Shown here in pieces: positions 34,223 through 42,610 of a stretch of DNA of 52,011 nt. Below the pieces are notes generated by a model. It saw only the letters and a list, made by a program, of their open reading frames with translations. It was not told where the DNA came from and ran no database searches. Numbering within the stretch: position 1 is the first letter of the stretch; each line of letters starts with the position of its first letter. The position numbers and the translations under genes are program-made. This DNA comes from Alphaproteobacteria bacterium (GTDB lineage: Bacteria; Pseudomonadota; Alphaproteobacteria; Rhizobiales; Rhizobiaceae), in contig JAHJUC010000574.1 in the NCBI GenBank assembly GCA_018829385.1, positions 1-52,011 on the forward strand. The letters are read 5' to 3'.

Positions 34223-35229
34223 TTTCCACCCCCGTTGCGCTCGCGTCCGGAGATCCGGGTACGCATGGCTTTCGCCAGACCCGTCATGCCACCGGGCCAG
34301 GCCACGGTAACGGTAATCAGGATCACGCCGAGAACCGCGAGCCAGTGCTCGGTCAGATCCGACAGCCATTCCCTCAGGAAGAAAAAGACCAGGGCGCCCG
34401 CGACCGGCCCCCAGACCGCGAGCGATCCGCCGAGAATTGCCATGATGAGCGCATTGCCGGAGAAGGACCAATGCATGATTTCGGGCGAGACGAAGCCCTG
34501 GTAGAGTGCGAAGAGCACGCCCGACACGCCCGCGATCGTCGCGGATGTCGCGAACACTGCGGCCTTGAGGATTTTCGTCCGGTAGCCAAGGAACAGCACC
34601 CGTTCTTCGTTTTCTCGCACGCCGATCGCCAGACGCCCGGTCCGGCTGGCCTCGAAGAGGTAGATCAGGATTACCAGCGCCGCGAGGATGACCGCCGCAA
34701 TGATAAACATCCCGTCCGGCGTCTGGAACGTACGGCTTGGCAGCCCAAAGAGCGATCTTGGCAGCGATACTGTCATGCCATCGGCGCCCGCGGTAATCGC
34801 GCGCAGTTTCGAGACCGCGACGAAGAAGAATTGACCGAGCGCCAGTGTCAGCATGGAAAAGGCGATGCCGTTGAGTTTCCCGACCACCAGTCCGATCACG
34901 AAAAACAGCGCGAATACTGCGACGAGCACCAGCCATATGCCGACCTCTGCCGGAATGCCGTGTTGAAATACCAGTGCCGTTCCGTAGGCGCCGAGCCCGA
35001 ATGGCGCGGCATGGCCGAAGCTGATCAGATCGGCCGTGCGGGCCAGAAAGCCGACCGACAGCGCCATGATCGATATGATCGTAGCCTGAGCAAGGAGGCT
35101 GAGCGTGATCCGCGAACCGGTCGCGGTCAGGATTACGACAGTTGCTGTCAGAATCGCGAGAACGATCAGGCCGGACGGCCGCAGGATCGGGCTTTCGCGG
35201 AAGGAATGGGCCAGGGTCTGGTTCGCCAT
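34219..35229 (-). CDS. ABC transporter permease, LivM type, cluster II
   Basis: This 336-residue permease has about ten hydrophobic helices, the LISFGHAAPFGLGAYGTAL block that corresponds to the LivM GQxSLGHAAF motif, and the coupling loop AIGVRENEERVLFLGYRT. It follows the LivH-type gene by 3 nt. The channel pair is distinct in sequence from that of cluster I, so the two importers are not a recent duplication. Confidence 0.9.
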   Translation of the reverse strand: MANQTLAHSFRESPILRPSGLIVLAILTATVVILTATGSRITLSLLAQATIISIMALSVGFLARTADLISFGHAAPFGLGAYGTALVFQHGIPAEVGIWLVLVAVFALFFVIGLVVGKLNGIAFSMLTLALGQFFFVAVSKLRAITAGADGMTVSLPRSLFGLPSRTFQTPDGMFIIAAVILAALVILIYLFEASRTGRLAIGVRENEERVLFLGYRTKILKAAVFATSATIAGVSGVLFALYQGFVSPEIMHWSFSGNALIMAILGGSLAVWGPVAGALVFFFLREWLSDLTEHWLAVLGVILITVTVAWPGGMTGLAKAMRTRISGRERNGGGK

Positions 35230-35232
35230 CGC

Positions 35233-36081
35233 TCACACCTTGTTGCCAAGAATGCCCTGAGGGCGAACCACCAGAACCAGCGCCATCAGGAGGAATGGAA
35301 GCAGCGCGGCAATCTCGGGCAGATAGACGACACCGAAGGCCTGAATCTGACCGAGGATCATCGCCGAGATGAATGCACCGCCAAAGCTGCCCAGCCCGCC
35401 GACCACTGAGACGACGAAGGACATGACAAGAATTTCCGCACCCATCGACGGATTCAGCGACAGGAAGGGCGCGGCAACAATCCCGGCGATTCCCGCGAAG
35501 GCGGCGCCCAGACCGACGACAAGCGGCCCAAGGACGTTCGTACGAACGCCGCACATGGCCGCAACCACCGGAGAATGACTTGCAGCGCGCACCCAAAGGC
35601 CGGAACGGCTGTAGCGAAGCCAGATGACCATTCCGCCCGCCATCAGGGCACTCGCGAACACAATGAACAGCCGGTAGATCGGGAACGGCGCACCTGCGAT
35701 CTGGACCACGCCAGAAAGCAACGCGGGCGGGTCGATCGCATAGTTCCCGGTCCCCCAGACGGTCCGAACGAAATCTTCCAGAACCAGCAGGACACCAAAC
35801 GTAACCAGCACGGTCACCAGCGGATCCCGGTCAGCGAGCTTGCGAAATACGACAAGGTCAAGCGCAACGCCCACCGCGATCAAGACTGCGGCCGCTGCAA
35901 TGATTCCGGGGATAAAACCGGCGTGGATCGCGACGCTGTAGCCGATATAGGCTCCCAGCATGTAGAAGGCGCCATGCGCAAAGTTCACGACGCGTCGCAA
36001 CCCGTAAACCAGCACGAGACCCGAAGCGAGAATGAACAAAAGACTGCCATAGACCAGTCCGTTGAGCGCGTTGATGATCAT
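35233..36081 (-). CDS. ABC transporter permease, LivH type, cluster II
   Basis: This 282-residue permease has the LivH motifs NGLVYGSLLFILASGLVLVYG (cited as NGLVYGSLLF and ASGLVLVYG) and VVNFAHGAFYMLGAYIG, and a coupling loop around VRAASHSPVVAAMCGV. It is the first gene of the ABC/ligase operon. Its upstream 105 nt contain the FadR-like operator at 36143-36160, so this gene marks a promoter that may drive everything down to 24247. Confidence 0.9.
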   Translation of the reverse strand: MIINALNGLVYGSLLFILASGLVLVYGLRRVVNFAHGAFYMLGAYIGYSVAIHAGFIPGIIAAAAVLIAVGVALDLVVFRKLADRDPLVTVLVTFGVLLVLEDFVRTVWGTGNYAIDPPALLSGVVQIAGAPFPIYRLFIVFASALMAGGMVIWLRYSRSGLWVRAASHSPVVAAMCGVRTNVLGPLVVGLGAAFAGIAGIVAAPFLSLNPSMGAEILVMSFVVSVVGGLGSFGGAFISAMILGQIQAFGVVYLPEIAALLPFLLMALVLVVRPQGILGNKV

Positions 36082-36142
36082 CCTACGCCCCCCGGTCTCA
36101 AAAATGATCTCATAAAAGTGTTCATCGACCCTCCCCGGCTCC

Positions 36143-36160
36143 TGAATGACTGTTCACTCA
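36143..36160. promoter_or_regulatory. FadR-like TetR operator, imperfect copy
   Basis: TGAATGA-CTGT-TCACTCA differs by one base from a perfect TGAATGA-N4-TCATTCA repeat. It lies between the acyl-CoA dehydrogenase gene and the LivH-type gene, 62 nt upstream of the latter. The form matches the consensus known for Bacillus FadR, an acyl-CoA-sensing TetR repressor. Confidence 0.6.
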
Positions 36161-36186
36161 TAAAGCGCGCAAAAAATATGACATCC

Positions 36187-37329
36187 CTAGAGCCTTCGTG
36201 CGATGAGTTCGCGCATGATCTCGTTCGAACCGCCGTAGATGCGATGCACGCGCGCATCCGCCCAGGCTCGGGCGATCGGGTACTCCCAGATGTATCCGTA
36301 ACCGCCGTGAAGCTGCAGGCACTGGTCCAGAACTCGGCCCATCAACTCTGTGCACCAGAACTTCGCCATTGCCGCGACGGTGACGTCCAAACGCTCATCA
36401 TTCACCTCGCTCAAGCAGCGGTCAATGAAGACCTGCGCAATCTCGATCTCGGTCTTGATCTCGGCGAGCCGAAACCGGGTGTTCTGAAAGTCGGCGATCG
36501 GCGTCCCAAACGCCTTCCGTTCGCTTGTGTATTCCTTGGTCCACTCCAGTGCCGCAGCCGAGGTCGCAACCGCCCCGATGGCGATCTGCAAACGCTCCCA
36601 CGCGAGTTCCTTAGCCAGAAGCGGAAACCCTCGGCCCTCTTTGCCCAGGATGTTCGAAGCCGGCAGCCGGACATTGTCGAAGAACAACTCGCAGGTGTCC
36701 TGCGCCTTCATGCCGATCTTGTGAAAATTCCGACCGCGGCTCACGCCAACCCGGCTGGCTTCGACCACGACCAGCGTCAGTTCTTTGGTTGCGACCGGGT
36801 CGCCCGACTTTGCCGCCACGACCAGAAGGTCGGCGCACTGCCCGTTCGTGATGAAGGTCTTTTGCCCGTTCAGGATAATCTCGTCACCGTCGTGACGAAA
36901 ATGCGTCCGGATAGACCTTAGATCCGATCCGGCCCCCGGCTCGGTAAGAACGATCGCACCGATCAGGTCGCCGTCCACCATCCCTGGAAGCCACTGGTCC
37001 TTCTGCGCCTCGGTGCCGTAGTTCAGAATATAGGGTGCCACAATGTCCGAATGTGTCGAGAACCCCGGCCCCGACAGGCCAAGGCGCGCCTGCTCCTCGA
37101 TCAGGATCGCCGATGCGATCCGGTCGACACCTGCTGCGCCGTATTTCTCTGGTAGCGTTACGCAAAGCAGGCCAGTCTCGCCCGCCTTCCTCCAGACCGA
37201 TCGAGGCGCAACACCGGATTTTTCCCAATCGGAATGATACGGCGCGACTTCGGTTTCGAAGAATCGCCGTGCCGTGTCACGGAGCATCTCGTGATGCTCC
37301 ACAAAAATCTGACGCTGAAGAATGGTCAA
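36187..37329 (-). CDS. acyl-CoA dehydrogenase, LCAD/IVD-like (candidate ring dehydrogenase)
   Basis: A 380-residue acyl-CoA dehydrogenase: AIVLTEPGAGSDLRSIRT and LNGQKTFITNGQCADLLVV bind flavin and substrate, and the C-terminus is HGGYGYIWEYPIARAW, then RIYGGSNEIMRELIARR. Gly stands at the MCAD Glu position (YGG), as in long-chain/isovaleryl-type enzymes where the base is on another helix. It is the first gene of cluster II and has a perfect FadR-like operator 50 nt upstream. Given the BadH/BadI-like genes, a cyclohexanecarboxyl-CoA (AliB-like) or pimeloyl-CoA dehydrogenase role is possible; the sequence alone does not choose. Confidence 0.87.
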   Translation of the reverse strand: MTILQRQIFVEHHEMLRDTARRFFETEVAPYHSDWEKSGVAPRSVWRKAGETGLLCVTLPEKYGAAGVDRIASAILIEEQARLGLSGPGFSTHSDIVAPYILNYGTEAQKDQWLPGMVDGDLIGAIVLTEPGAGSDLRSIRTHFRHDGDEIILNGQKTFITNGQCADLLVVAAKSGDPVATKELTLVVVEASRVGVSRGRNFHKIGMKAQDTCELFFDNVRLPASNILGKEGRGFPLLAKELAWERLQIAIGAVATSAAALEWTKEYTSERKAFGTPIADFQNTRFRLAEIKTEIEIAQVFIDRCLSEVNDERLDVTVAAMAKFWCTELMGRVLDQCLQLHGGYGYIWEYPIARAWADARVHRIYGGSNEIMRELIARRL

Positions 37330-37632
37330 GTCGGTCTCCTCCGCCTCATCCGAATCTCCAGATTTGGCACCCCATAAATGAATGATGGTTCATTCAGAGT
37401 GTCGAGGCAACCCCCTATCTCGGATGAATGCCAATGAAATGGCCCGGCCGCACAGGTGATCCGAGTGGCAACGTCGTGGGGACTGACGGATTTAACCGAA
37501 GCGTTCAAGCGGTGATGGCGTGTCGCCCATGCCTGCGCCCCATGCCGCTGCGTGCTTGATCGAGCATCTGGAATCCGCCGCACTGTCAGGCACACGCAAC
37601 TTTCCCCAGGGGGATGGACGAATAACGTGGCG
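37330..37632. other. intergenic region between clusters II and III with promoter/operator
   Basis: No gene is evident. Next to the dehydrogenase start lies the operator at 37379-37396. The remainder (37400-37632) shows only non-coding-looking frames; one + strand frame overlapping the end of the nitroreductase gene is a shadow. Confidence 0.6.
37379..37396. promoter_or_regulatory. FadR-like TetR operator, perfect copy
   Basis: TGAATGA-TGGT-TCATTCA is a perfect 7-bp inverted repeat with 4-nt spacer, 50 nt upstream of the acyl-CoA dehydrogenase start codon. It is nearly the same as the site at 36143-36160. Together they indicate common control of the dehydrogenase gene and the transporter/ligase operon. 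Confidence 0.7.
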
Positions 37633-38355
37633 TCAGTCCAGAAAAGACACCACTGACGGCACCCCAGCCCGGCTGGTTCGGAACCCGTTGACCGGATGCG
37701 AGGTGTCGGCATATCCGAAGGACACGACACAGACGATCAGCCTGTCGCCCGACAGTCCGATCGCATCGGCGACGTAGTGGCCGTATCTGGCCGGCGCCGC
37801 CTGTGGAATCGATGCAATCCCGAGGCTCGTTGCCGCGTTCAGCAGGTTGGACACATAGCCGCCGCAGTCGACGGCGCCGTAAGTACCGAGGTTGCGGGCA
37901 GTCGAAATGACTGCGACATGCGGCGCGCCGAACAGCCGGAAATTGTCCATGTGCTGTTCCCGCCGGCGTTCCATGTCATCCCGCGCGATGCCGACGCTTT
38001 GATACAAGGCCAGTCCGCATTCGCGCCGGCGCTCTGCATAGACCCCGTCGTAGCTGGCCGGGAAATCGATGTGAGGCTCGCTGCCCCCCTGCTCTGCCAT
38101 TTCGACAAGGCCCGAGCGGAACCGCTCGAGGGCGTCTCCGGACAGCAGGGCCACTTGCCACGGCTGGGCGTTGCACCACGACGCCGTGCGCTGAGCAATT
38201 CCGAACATGGCCTCGAACTGCGCGCGCGGCACCGGGTCCGGGCGGAACGCGCGGCAGCTATAACGCTGCTCCAGAATGTCGGAGAGCACCTCGAACCGGT
38301 TTACGACAGCGTCCACCCCATCGCATTGACCGGGCGCAGCAGGCCATGTCATCAT
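37633..38355 (-). CDS. nitroreductase-family flavoprotein
   Basis: A 240-residue FMN-dependent nitroreductase-like protein. EQRYSCRAFRPDPVPRAQFE is the FMN-phosphate-binding N-terminal block, ASWCNAQPWQVALLSG the second, and SLGIASIPQAAPARYG the C-terminal FMN contact. The family reduces nitro groups, quinones, enones or flavins with NAD(P)H. ATG 38355 overlaps the TRAP binding-protein stop, so it belongs to the TRAP operon. An enoyl/enone reductase or an aromatic-ring-related role in the same pathway is possible. Confidence 0.85.
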   Translation of the reverse strand: MMTWPAAPGQCDGVDAVVNRFEVLSDILEQRYSCRAFRPDPVPRAQFEAMFGIAQRTASWCNAQPWQVALLSGDALERFRSGLVEMAEQGGSEPHIDFPASYDGVYAERRRECGLALYQSVGIARDDMERRREQHMDNFRLFGAPHVAVISTARNLGTYGAVDCGGYVSNLLNAATSLGIASIPQAAPARYGHYVADAIGLSGDRLIVCVVSFGYADTSHPVNGFRTSRAGVPSVVSFLD

Positions 38356-39413
38356 TACTCGGCTGCGGCAGCGGACTCGAGGATCGATTCCAGCAGGTCC
38401 TGCGCCGGCAGGCCCTCCTCGGTCGCGCTTGCAACCCAGGCGTTCCAGCTAGGCTCCGCGGCGGCTTCAATGACGGCGCGGACCTCGTCGGCCAGCGGAA
38501 CCCGGGTCAGGCCGGCCTCCTCGAACGCAGCCTCGTTTTCGATGTCCACCTCGCGGTATTTCTCGATCTGATGCTCGTAACCCGCAGCGATACCTTCCCT
38601 CAGCAACTCCTTGTACTGATCGGGAAGCGCTTCATAGGCATCCTTGTTGACAGCAGAATGACAGACGGTGGCACCGAGGCCCCAATTGTCCGTCACCCAG
38701 TCCGCGATTTCGTGCAGGCGATAGGACGCAAAGGCGTAGGTGTAGGGGAAGGTCGCGGCATCGATAAGGCCGCGTTCCATCGACTGGAACATGTCCGGCG
38801 CGGTCACGACCGTGACGCTTGCGCCGAGCGCGGACATCAGCTGGCCGACACCCCCGACCGAGCTGATGCGAACGCCCTTCCATTCGCCCAGCGTATCCGG
38901 CGGCTCACCGGTACCCATGGCTTCGTAGTTGGGCATCAGGATGCCCATCAGCGGGACTGTGTTCCATTTCCCGAATTCTTCCTGAACGACGGGCAACTGG
39001 TAGTAGTCTTCGACAACCCTGGCCCGCGCTTCCAGCGACGCGATCGGCAGGAAGGCGAGGTCGAGGCCGCCGAGGGCCGGTGTCTTGTCGGGATGGTAGG
39101 AGGCGCAGAACGCGCCTGCCTCGAAGGCCCCGATATGCAGCCCGTCGAGGTTTTCCCGCGAAGAGGACAGAACCTCGCCGTACTGGAGGGACATCTCGAA
39201 ATTGCCGTCGGTCTTGTCCGAGACGTATTGCGCGAGCCCCTCGATTCCTTCCGTAAAGCCGCGCCGCGCACCCCAGAGCGAAACCAGCCACTTGACCTCG
39301 GGGCCATCAACTTCCGCCGCCTGCGCCGGGGCCGCCGGTATCGTGGTCAGCAAGCCGGTAGTGGCGGCGAGCACGGCAGCAAGTCCGATCTTGGTGATAG
39401 CCTTGGATTGCAT
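38355..39413 (-). CDS. TRAP transporter substrate-binding protein, DctP type
   Basis: A 352-residue periplasmic protein with a signal peptide (MQSKAITKIGLAAVLAATT, ending near APAQA) and the DctP fold blocks MSLQYGEVLSSSRENLDGLHIG and the TAPDMFQSMERGLIDAATFP region, which carries the ligand-carboxylate environment. ATG 39413 with GGGAGGA eight nt upstream was chosen over ATG 39482, whose extra hydrophobic tail overlaps the operator. TRAP binding proteins take up organic acids with a Na+ gradient. It is the last TRAP gene in order, with 93 nt of its own upstream control region. Confidence 0.88.
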   Translation of the reverse strand: MQSKAITKIGLAAVLAATTGLLTTIPAAPAQAAEVDGPEVKWLVSLWGARRGFTEGIEGLAQYVSDKTDGNFEMSLQYGEVLSSSRENLDGLHIGAFEAGAFCASYHPDKTPALGGLDLAFLPIASLEARARVVEDYYQLPVVQEEFGKWNTVPLMGILMPNYEAMGTGEPPDTLGEWKGVRISSVGGVGQLMSALGASVTVVTAPDMFQSMERGLIDAATFPYTYAFASYRLHEIADWVTDNWGLGATVCHSAVNKDAYEALPDQYKELLREGIAAGYEHQIEKYREVDIENEAAFEEAGLTRVPLADEVRAVIEAAAEPSWNAWVASATEEGLPAQDLLESILESAAAAE

Positions 39414-39474
39414 CAGGTCGTCCTCCCTTTTTCTACGCACATTGAGCAACAAAAGTAGCGAGATTGCAATAAAA

Positions 39475-39492
39475 AATCTCATAAAGTGAAAC
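39475..39492. promoter_or_regulatory. candidate IclR operator C (AATCTCATAAAGTGAAAC)
   Basis: This lies between the TRAP permease and the DctP-type gene, about 65 nt upstream of the latter's start. It matches the ARTCTC-N6-TGRRA pattern also seen at 42542, 47012, 48715 and 51301. With its left flank it is 19 of 24 identical to 42530-42553. Confidence 0.5.
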
Positions 39493-39506
39493 GTTTTCCT
39501 TACCGA

Positions 39507-40805
39507 TCACTTTATCATGTTCGGCAGGAACAGGATCAGGTCGGGGAACAGGATGATGATGGCTATGATGACGATCTCGCCGACGAGGAACGGCGCCACA
39601 CCCTTGAAAACCTTGTCCAAAGGAATGTCTGGCCGGATGCCGTTCACGACGTAGCAGTTCAACCCGACCGGCGGTGTGACGACGCCGACCTCGATCAGTT
39701 TGACCAGCAGGACACCGAACCAGATCGGATCGTATCCAAGCCCGACAATGGCCGGGTAGACCACCGGCAACGTCAGCATCATCATGCCCATACCATCCAG
39801 CACCATGCCCATCAGCAGGTAGAGGATGACAACGGCCAGCAGGATGACCCAACGGGGCACATCCAGGCCGACGACGGAATCGGTAATGATCCCGGGCAGC
39901 CCGGTAAAGGCGAGGAACCGCACGAAAACCAGCACCCCCCAGATCACCATGAAGATCATCACCGTGGTCTTCACCGTGTCCAGCAGTCCGAGGCGCAGGT
40001 CGGCAAAGCTGATCTTCTTTGCCAGCGCCATGACGAACATGATGGCCGTGGCGACTGCGGCGGATTCCGTCGGTGTCATGATGCCGAAGTAGATCCCGAC
40101 AAGAATGACACCCACGACCAGCATGATCCCTGCAAGCTGCGGGATTGTCTTGATCTTTTCCATCATCGTCGTCCGCTCGAGCCTGGGCGCGAGACTTGGT
40201 TTGACGGTGACTACGATCGTGATCACCAGCAGGTAGACCACAATGGAAATCAGACCTGGCACGAATCCGGCCAGCAACAGCGCGCCGATCGATTCCTCCA
40301 CGAGGATGCCATAGATCACCAGAATGGCACTTGGCGGGATCAGCGCGGCCAGTGTGCCGCCGACGGCCACGACGCCCGCCGCCAATGCCTGATCGTATCC
40401 GCGTTTTTCCATCTCGGGCAGGGCAAGCCGGGTGAAGACGGCCGTGCTGGCCGTGCTGGCGCCCGACACGGCGGCGAACCCGGCGCTGGCGAAAATGGTG
40501 GCGGTCGCCAGCCCGCCCGGCGCACGACCAACCCAGACCCGAGCGGCATTGTAGGCCGATGTCGTGATCCCTGCATGCATCGCGAGAAACCCGATGGCGA
40601 TGAACAGGGGCAACACGCTCAGCGAGTAATGGGCGGATTCCGAATAGGGGATGATGCCGGCCAGGCCGACGGCCACGTCGAACCCGCGGATCATGATCAG
40701 GCCGCAGATGCCGGTGAAGGCGGTCGCGAAGGCCACCGGAACGCCAAGGACGATAAGCGTGATGACAAGGGCTATGCCGATATAACCGAGTGTGACGGGA
40801 TCCAT
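39507..40805 (-). CDS. TRAP transporter large permease, DctM type
   Basis: A 432-residue integral membrane protein with about 12-13 helices. The N-terminus GVPVAFATAFTGICGLIMIRG and the internal STASTAVFTRLALPEMEKRGYD and IPPSAILVIYGILVEESIGALLLAGF blocks are typical of DctM (quoted in parts). It starts 2 nt after the DctQ stop. It is the Na+-coupled translocation subunit working with the small permease and the DctP-type protein. Confidence 0.92.
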   Translation of the reverse strand: MDPVTLGYIGIALVITLIVLGVPVAFATAFTGICGLIMIRGFDVAVGLAGIIPYSESAHYSLSVLPLFIAIGFLAMHAGITTSAYNAARVWVGRAPGGLATATIFASAGFAAVSGASTASTAVFTRLALPEMEKRGYDQALAAGVVAVGGTLAALIPPSAILVIYGILVEESIGALLLAGFVPGLISIVVYLLVITIVVTVKPSLAPRLERTTMMEKIKTIPQLAGIMLVVGVILVGIYFGIMTPTESAAVATAIMFVMALAKKISFADLRLGLLDTVKTTVMIFMVIWGVLVFVRFLAFTGLPGIITDSVVGLDVPRWVILLAVVILYLLMGMVLDGMGMMMLTLPVVYPAIVGLGYDPIWFGVLLVKLIEVGVVTPPVGLNCYVVNGIRPDIPLDKVFKGVAPFLVGEIVIIAIIILFPDLILFLPNMIK

Positions 40806-40807
40806 GT

Positions 40808-41362
40808 TCAGCCCTCCTGCGGGGTTTCGTGCGACTGCGTCTGCAGCACGTCCGATGTGTCGCCGGGAACGGTGAACAGCCGCAGCGCCTCCAGCGTCTG
40901 GAGGGCCATACGCGCCAGAAGCAGACCCAGCGCGACCGTCACGCAGGCTATGCCGATCCACAGGGGGATGCCGATCTCCCCCGTATCGCCGCCGAGGGTC
41001 AGGGATCGCTGAAGGTTCATGTAGCTTCCCTTCAGGTAGACAAAGACGACGAACATGCTCACCGCGTAGGACAACGCCTCGACCAGCCACTTGGTGCGGC
41101 CGCGCATGTCCCGAGTCAGCAGCGTCATGCGCACGTTGCCGAACTTGCTCTGGCAATAGGCAATCCCGAAGGCGGCGATCGGCGCCATGAGCTGTTCGAC
41201 GATATCGAGGTTGCCATGAATGGGATTGTTGAAGACAGACCGCCCGACAACCTCCACCACCCCGAGGGCCATGAGGACGAGGACCAGCACACCGGCGGCA
41301 TAGGCAATCAACGCTTCGAACGGCCTCAGAAGCCTGTCGGCAAGGCCGGTTACAGATTTCAT
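40808..41362 (-). CDS. TRAP transporter small permease, DctQ type
   Basis: This 184-residue membrane protein has four helices. The family block VVEVVGRSVFNNPIHGNLDIVEQLM (in parts: VVGRSVFNNPI and EQLMAPIAAFGIAYCQ) is present, followed by VRMTLLTRDM. ATG 41362 follows AGGGAGGATC. It is first in the TRAP operon; the 107 nt upstream run into the remains of a flavoprotein gene. Confidence 0.88.
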   Translation of the reverse strand: MKSVTGLADRLLRPFEALIAYAAGVLVLVLMALGVVEVVGRSVFNNPIHGNLDIVEQLMAPIAAFGIAYCQSKFGNVRMTLLTRDMRGRTKWLVEALSYAVSMFVVFVYLKGSYMNLQRSLTLGGDTGEIGIPLWIGIACVTVALGLLLARMALQTLEALRLFTVPGDTSDVLQTQSHETPQEG

Positions 41363-41469
41363 CGAGGATCCTCCCTTTTCTCGGTCCCACCCGGTGCGGC
41401 ATGGATGAGATCGTTCCATCCGGCCGTTCAGGCGGCATACGTAGTCCTCATGGCCACGGGGCCGGCCCT

Positions 41470-42458
41470 TCACCCGGGGACAGGTTCCGCCTCGGCGATC
41501 GGCCTGGCGCCGCCGAAATCGTCTTGCCGGTGTTCCGGCGGGCCTTTGCGCAGGTGGTTCTCCAGCAGAACCGGCGCGGGTCTGGCACAGCCAGGGCCAT
41601 GGCGCCGAATGGTCGCGCGGCTGCAGATCAGCCAGGCGTTGGCCGTGCCACTGCCCGAATTGGTTTCCCTCATCAAGGCACCGACATCATGGCGGGAGTT
41701 CGATCTGTTGTCGAACATGATCCGCTTGCGCTGCCCGTCTTCGCACCGCAGTTGGAGTGCGGGCCAATCGCTCAGGATCGGCACACCCGGTTCCAGCGCA
41801 AACTGCGCCCGCCGTGAGGCCAGCGCATTACGGCTTGTAACCTGCACGCCCCGGCCGAAGCGCAGCTCTTCAGTCGCGTGGCGGGCCAGCTTCTTGGCGG
41901 CGCGGGCCAGGGATTTCAGAGACCTGGTCGCATTGAACAAGTGCTTGATGTCGGTATTGGAACAATTGAACATCATCCCCATGAAGGGGATTGTCTGCAA
42001 CGGTGGGCGCAACCGCTTGATGTGCCTGCTTGTTTGCGGGGAGTCGCAGGTCGTGGCCAGGAACGGCCGACCGATATCGACACCGCCGCCATACTGCGGA
42101 TGGTAGCCGGGATGGAGCGTCGGGACGAGTTTCACCTCCGTCTCGCGTTCCAGGAAGTCGACCGCCTCGGGCCCGGTGTCCGGATAGGTATCGACCGCCT
42201 GCGAATCGAATGGTTGCCCGCTTCCACCTGCGGACAGGTGGGCGCCACCTCGACCGTGTCGGAGGCGTTCTGATCCCTGCGGCACTTGTTTCCCGGAACC
42301 CATTGGACACCGCCCGAAAAAACCTTCGCAGCACCGAAGACGGGAGCCTTTTCGACGACGATGACGTTCGGCCCCGCGCGAGAACGGGTGATCGCCGTCG
42401 TCACGCCGCCGGCGCCAGATCCGATCACCGGAACGTCACATGTTCTGTCATTGGTTAC
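41470..42458 (-). pseudogene. FAD-dependent oxidoreductase (KstD/fumarate-reductase-like) pseudogene
   Basis: The N-terminal frame encodes the dinucleotide fold DVPVIGSGAGGVTTAITRSR, then VIVVEKAPVFGAAKVFSGGV and QWVPGN. At about 42210 the frame shifts, and FDSQAVDTYPDTGPEAVDF, GGGVDIGRPFLATTCDS and FNATRSLKSLARAAKKLARH continue in another frame before the match fades at about 41470. No start codon lies at the expected place, and the C-terminal half, including the second part of the active site, is missing. The family includes 3-ketosteroid delta1-dehydrogenases. It is a dead gene, left between the TRAP operon and ISAs1. Confidence 0.8.
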
Positions 42459-42541
42459 GATAGCCGTCTCCCCCCGTCCTGTGCAGGATACCGGTATGTT
42501 ACCCTGCACCTCTCGCCCTGGAAGACTCCATTGCGATAAAC

Positions 42542-42558
42542 AATCTCATTTTGCAGGA
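42542..42558. promoter_or_regulatory. candidate IclR operator D (AATCTCATTTTGCAGGA)
   Basis: It lies about 85 nt upstream of the flavoprotein pseudogene frame, in the position of its former promoter. It shares 19 of 24 bases with 39463-39486, including the left-flanking ATTGC-ATAAA. The right half (CAGGA) departs from TGRRA. Confidence 0.4.
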
Positions 42559-42610
42559 TAATTACCGAATATTGCAGGTTCGTCAAGCGCCGGAAAGCGC
42601 GGGTGGGCTG

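Noticed and set aside
33521-35596. 691-codon - strand frame extending far upstream of the LivG-type gene
   Set aside because: The upstream part overlaps the real LivM-type permease frame and has Arg-rich nonsense composition; start set to 34222.
36106-36120. GATCTCATAAAAGTG upstream of the cluster II LivH-type gene, similar to the AATCTC motif
   Set aside because: The spacing between TCTC and TG is 7 instead of 6 and the right half does not match; left out of the motif set.
41403-41420. GGATGAGATCGTTCC upstream of the DctQ-type gene as a sixth IclR-type site
   Set aside because: Only the GAGAT core matches; too weak to count without a computed score.
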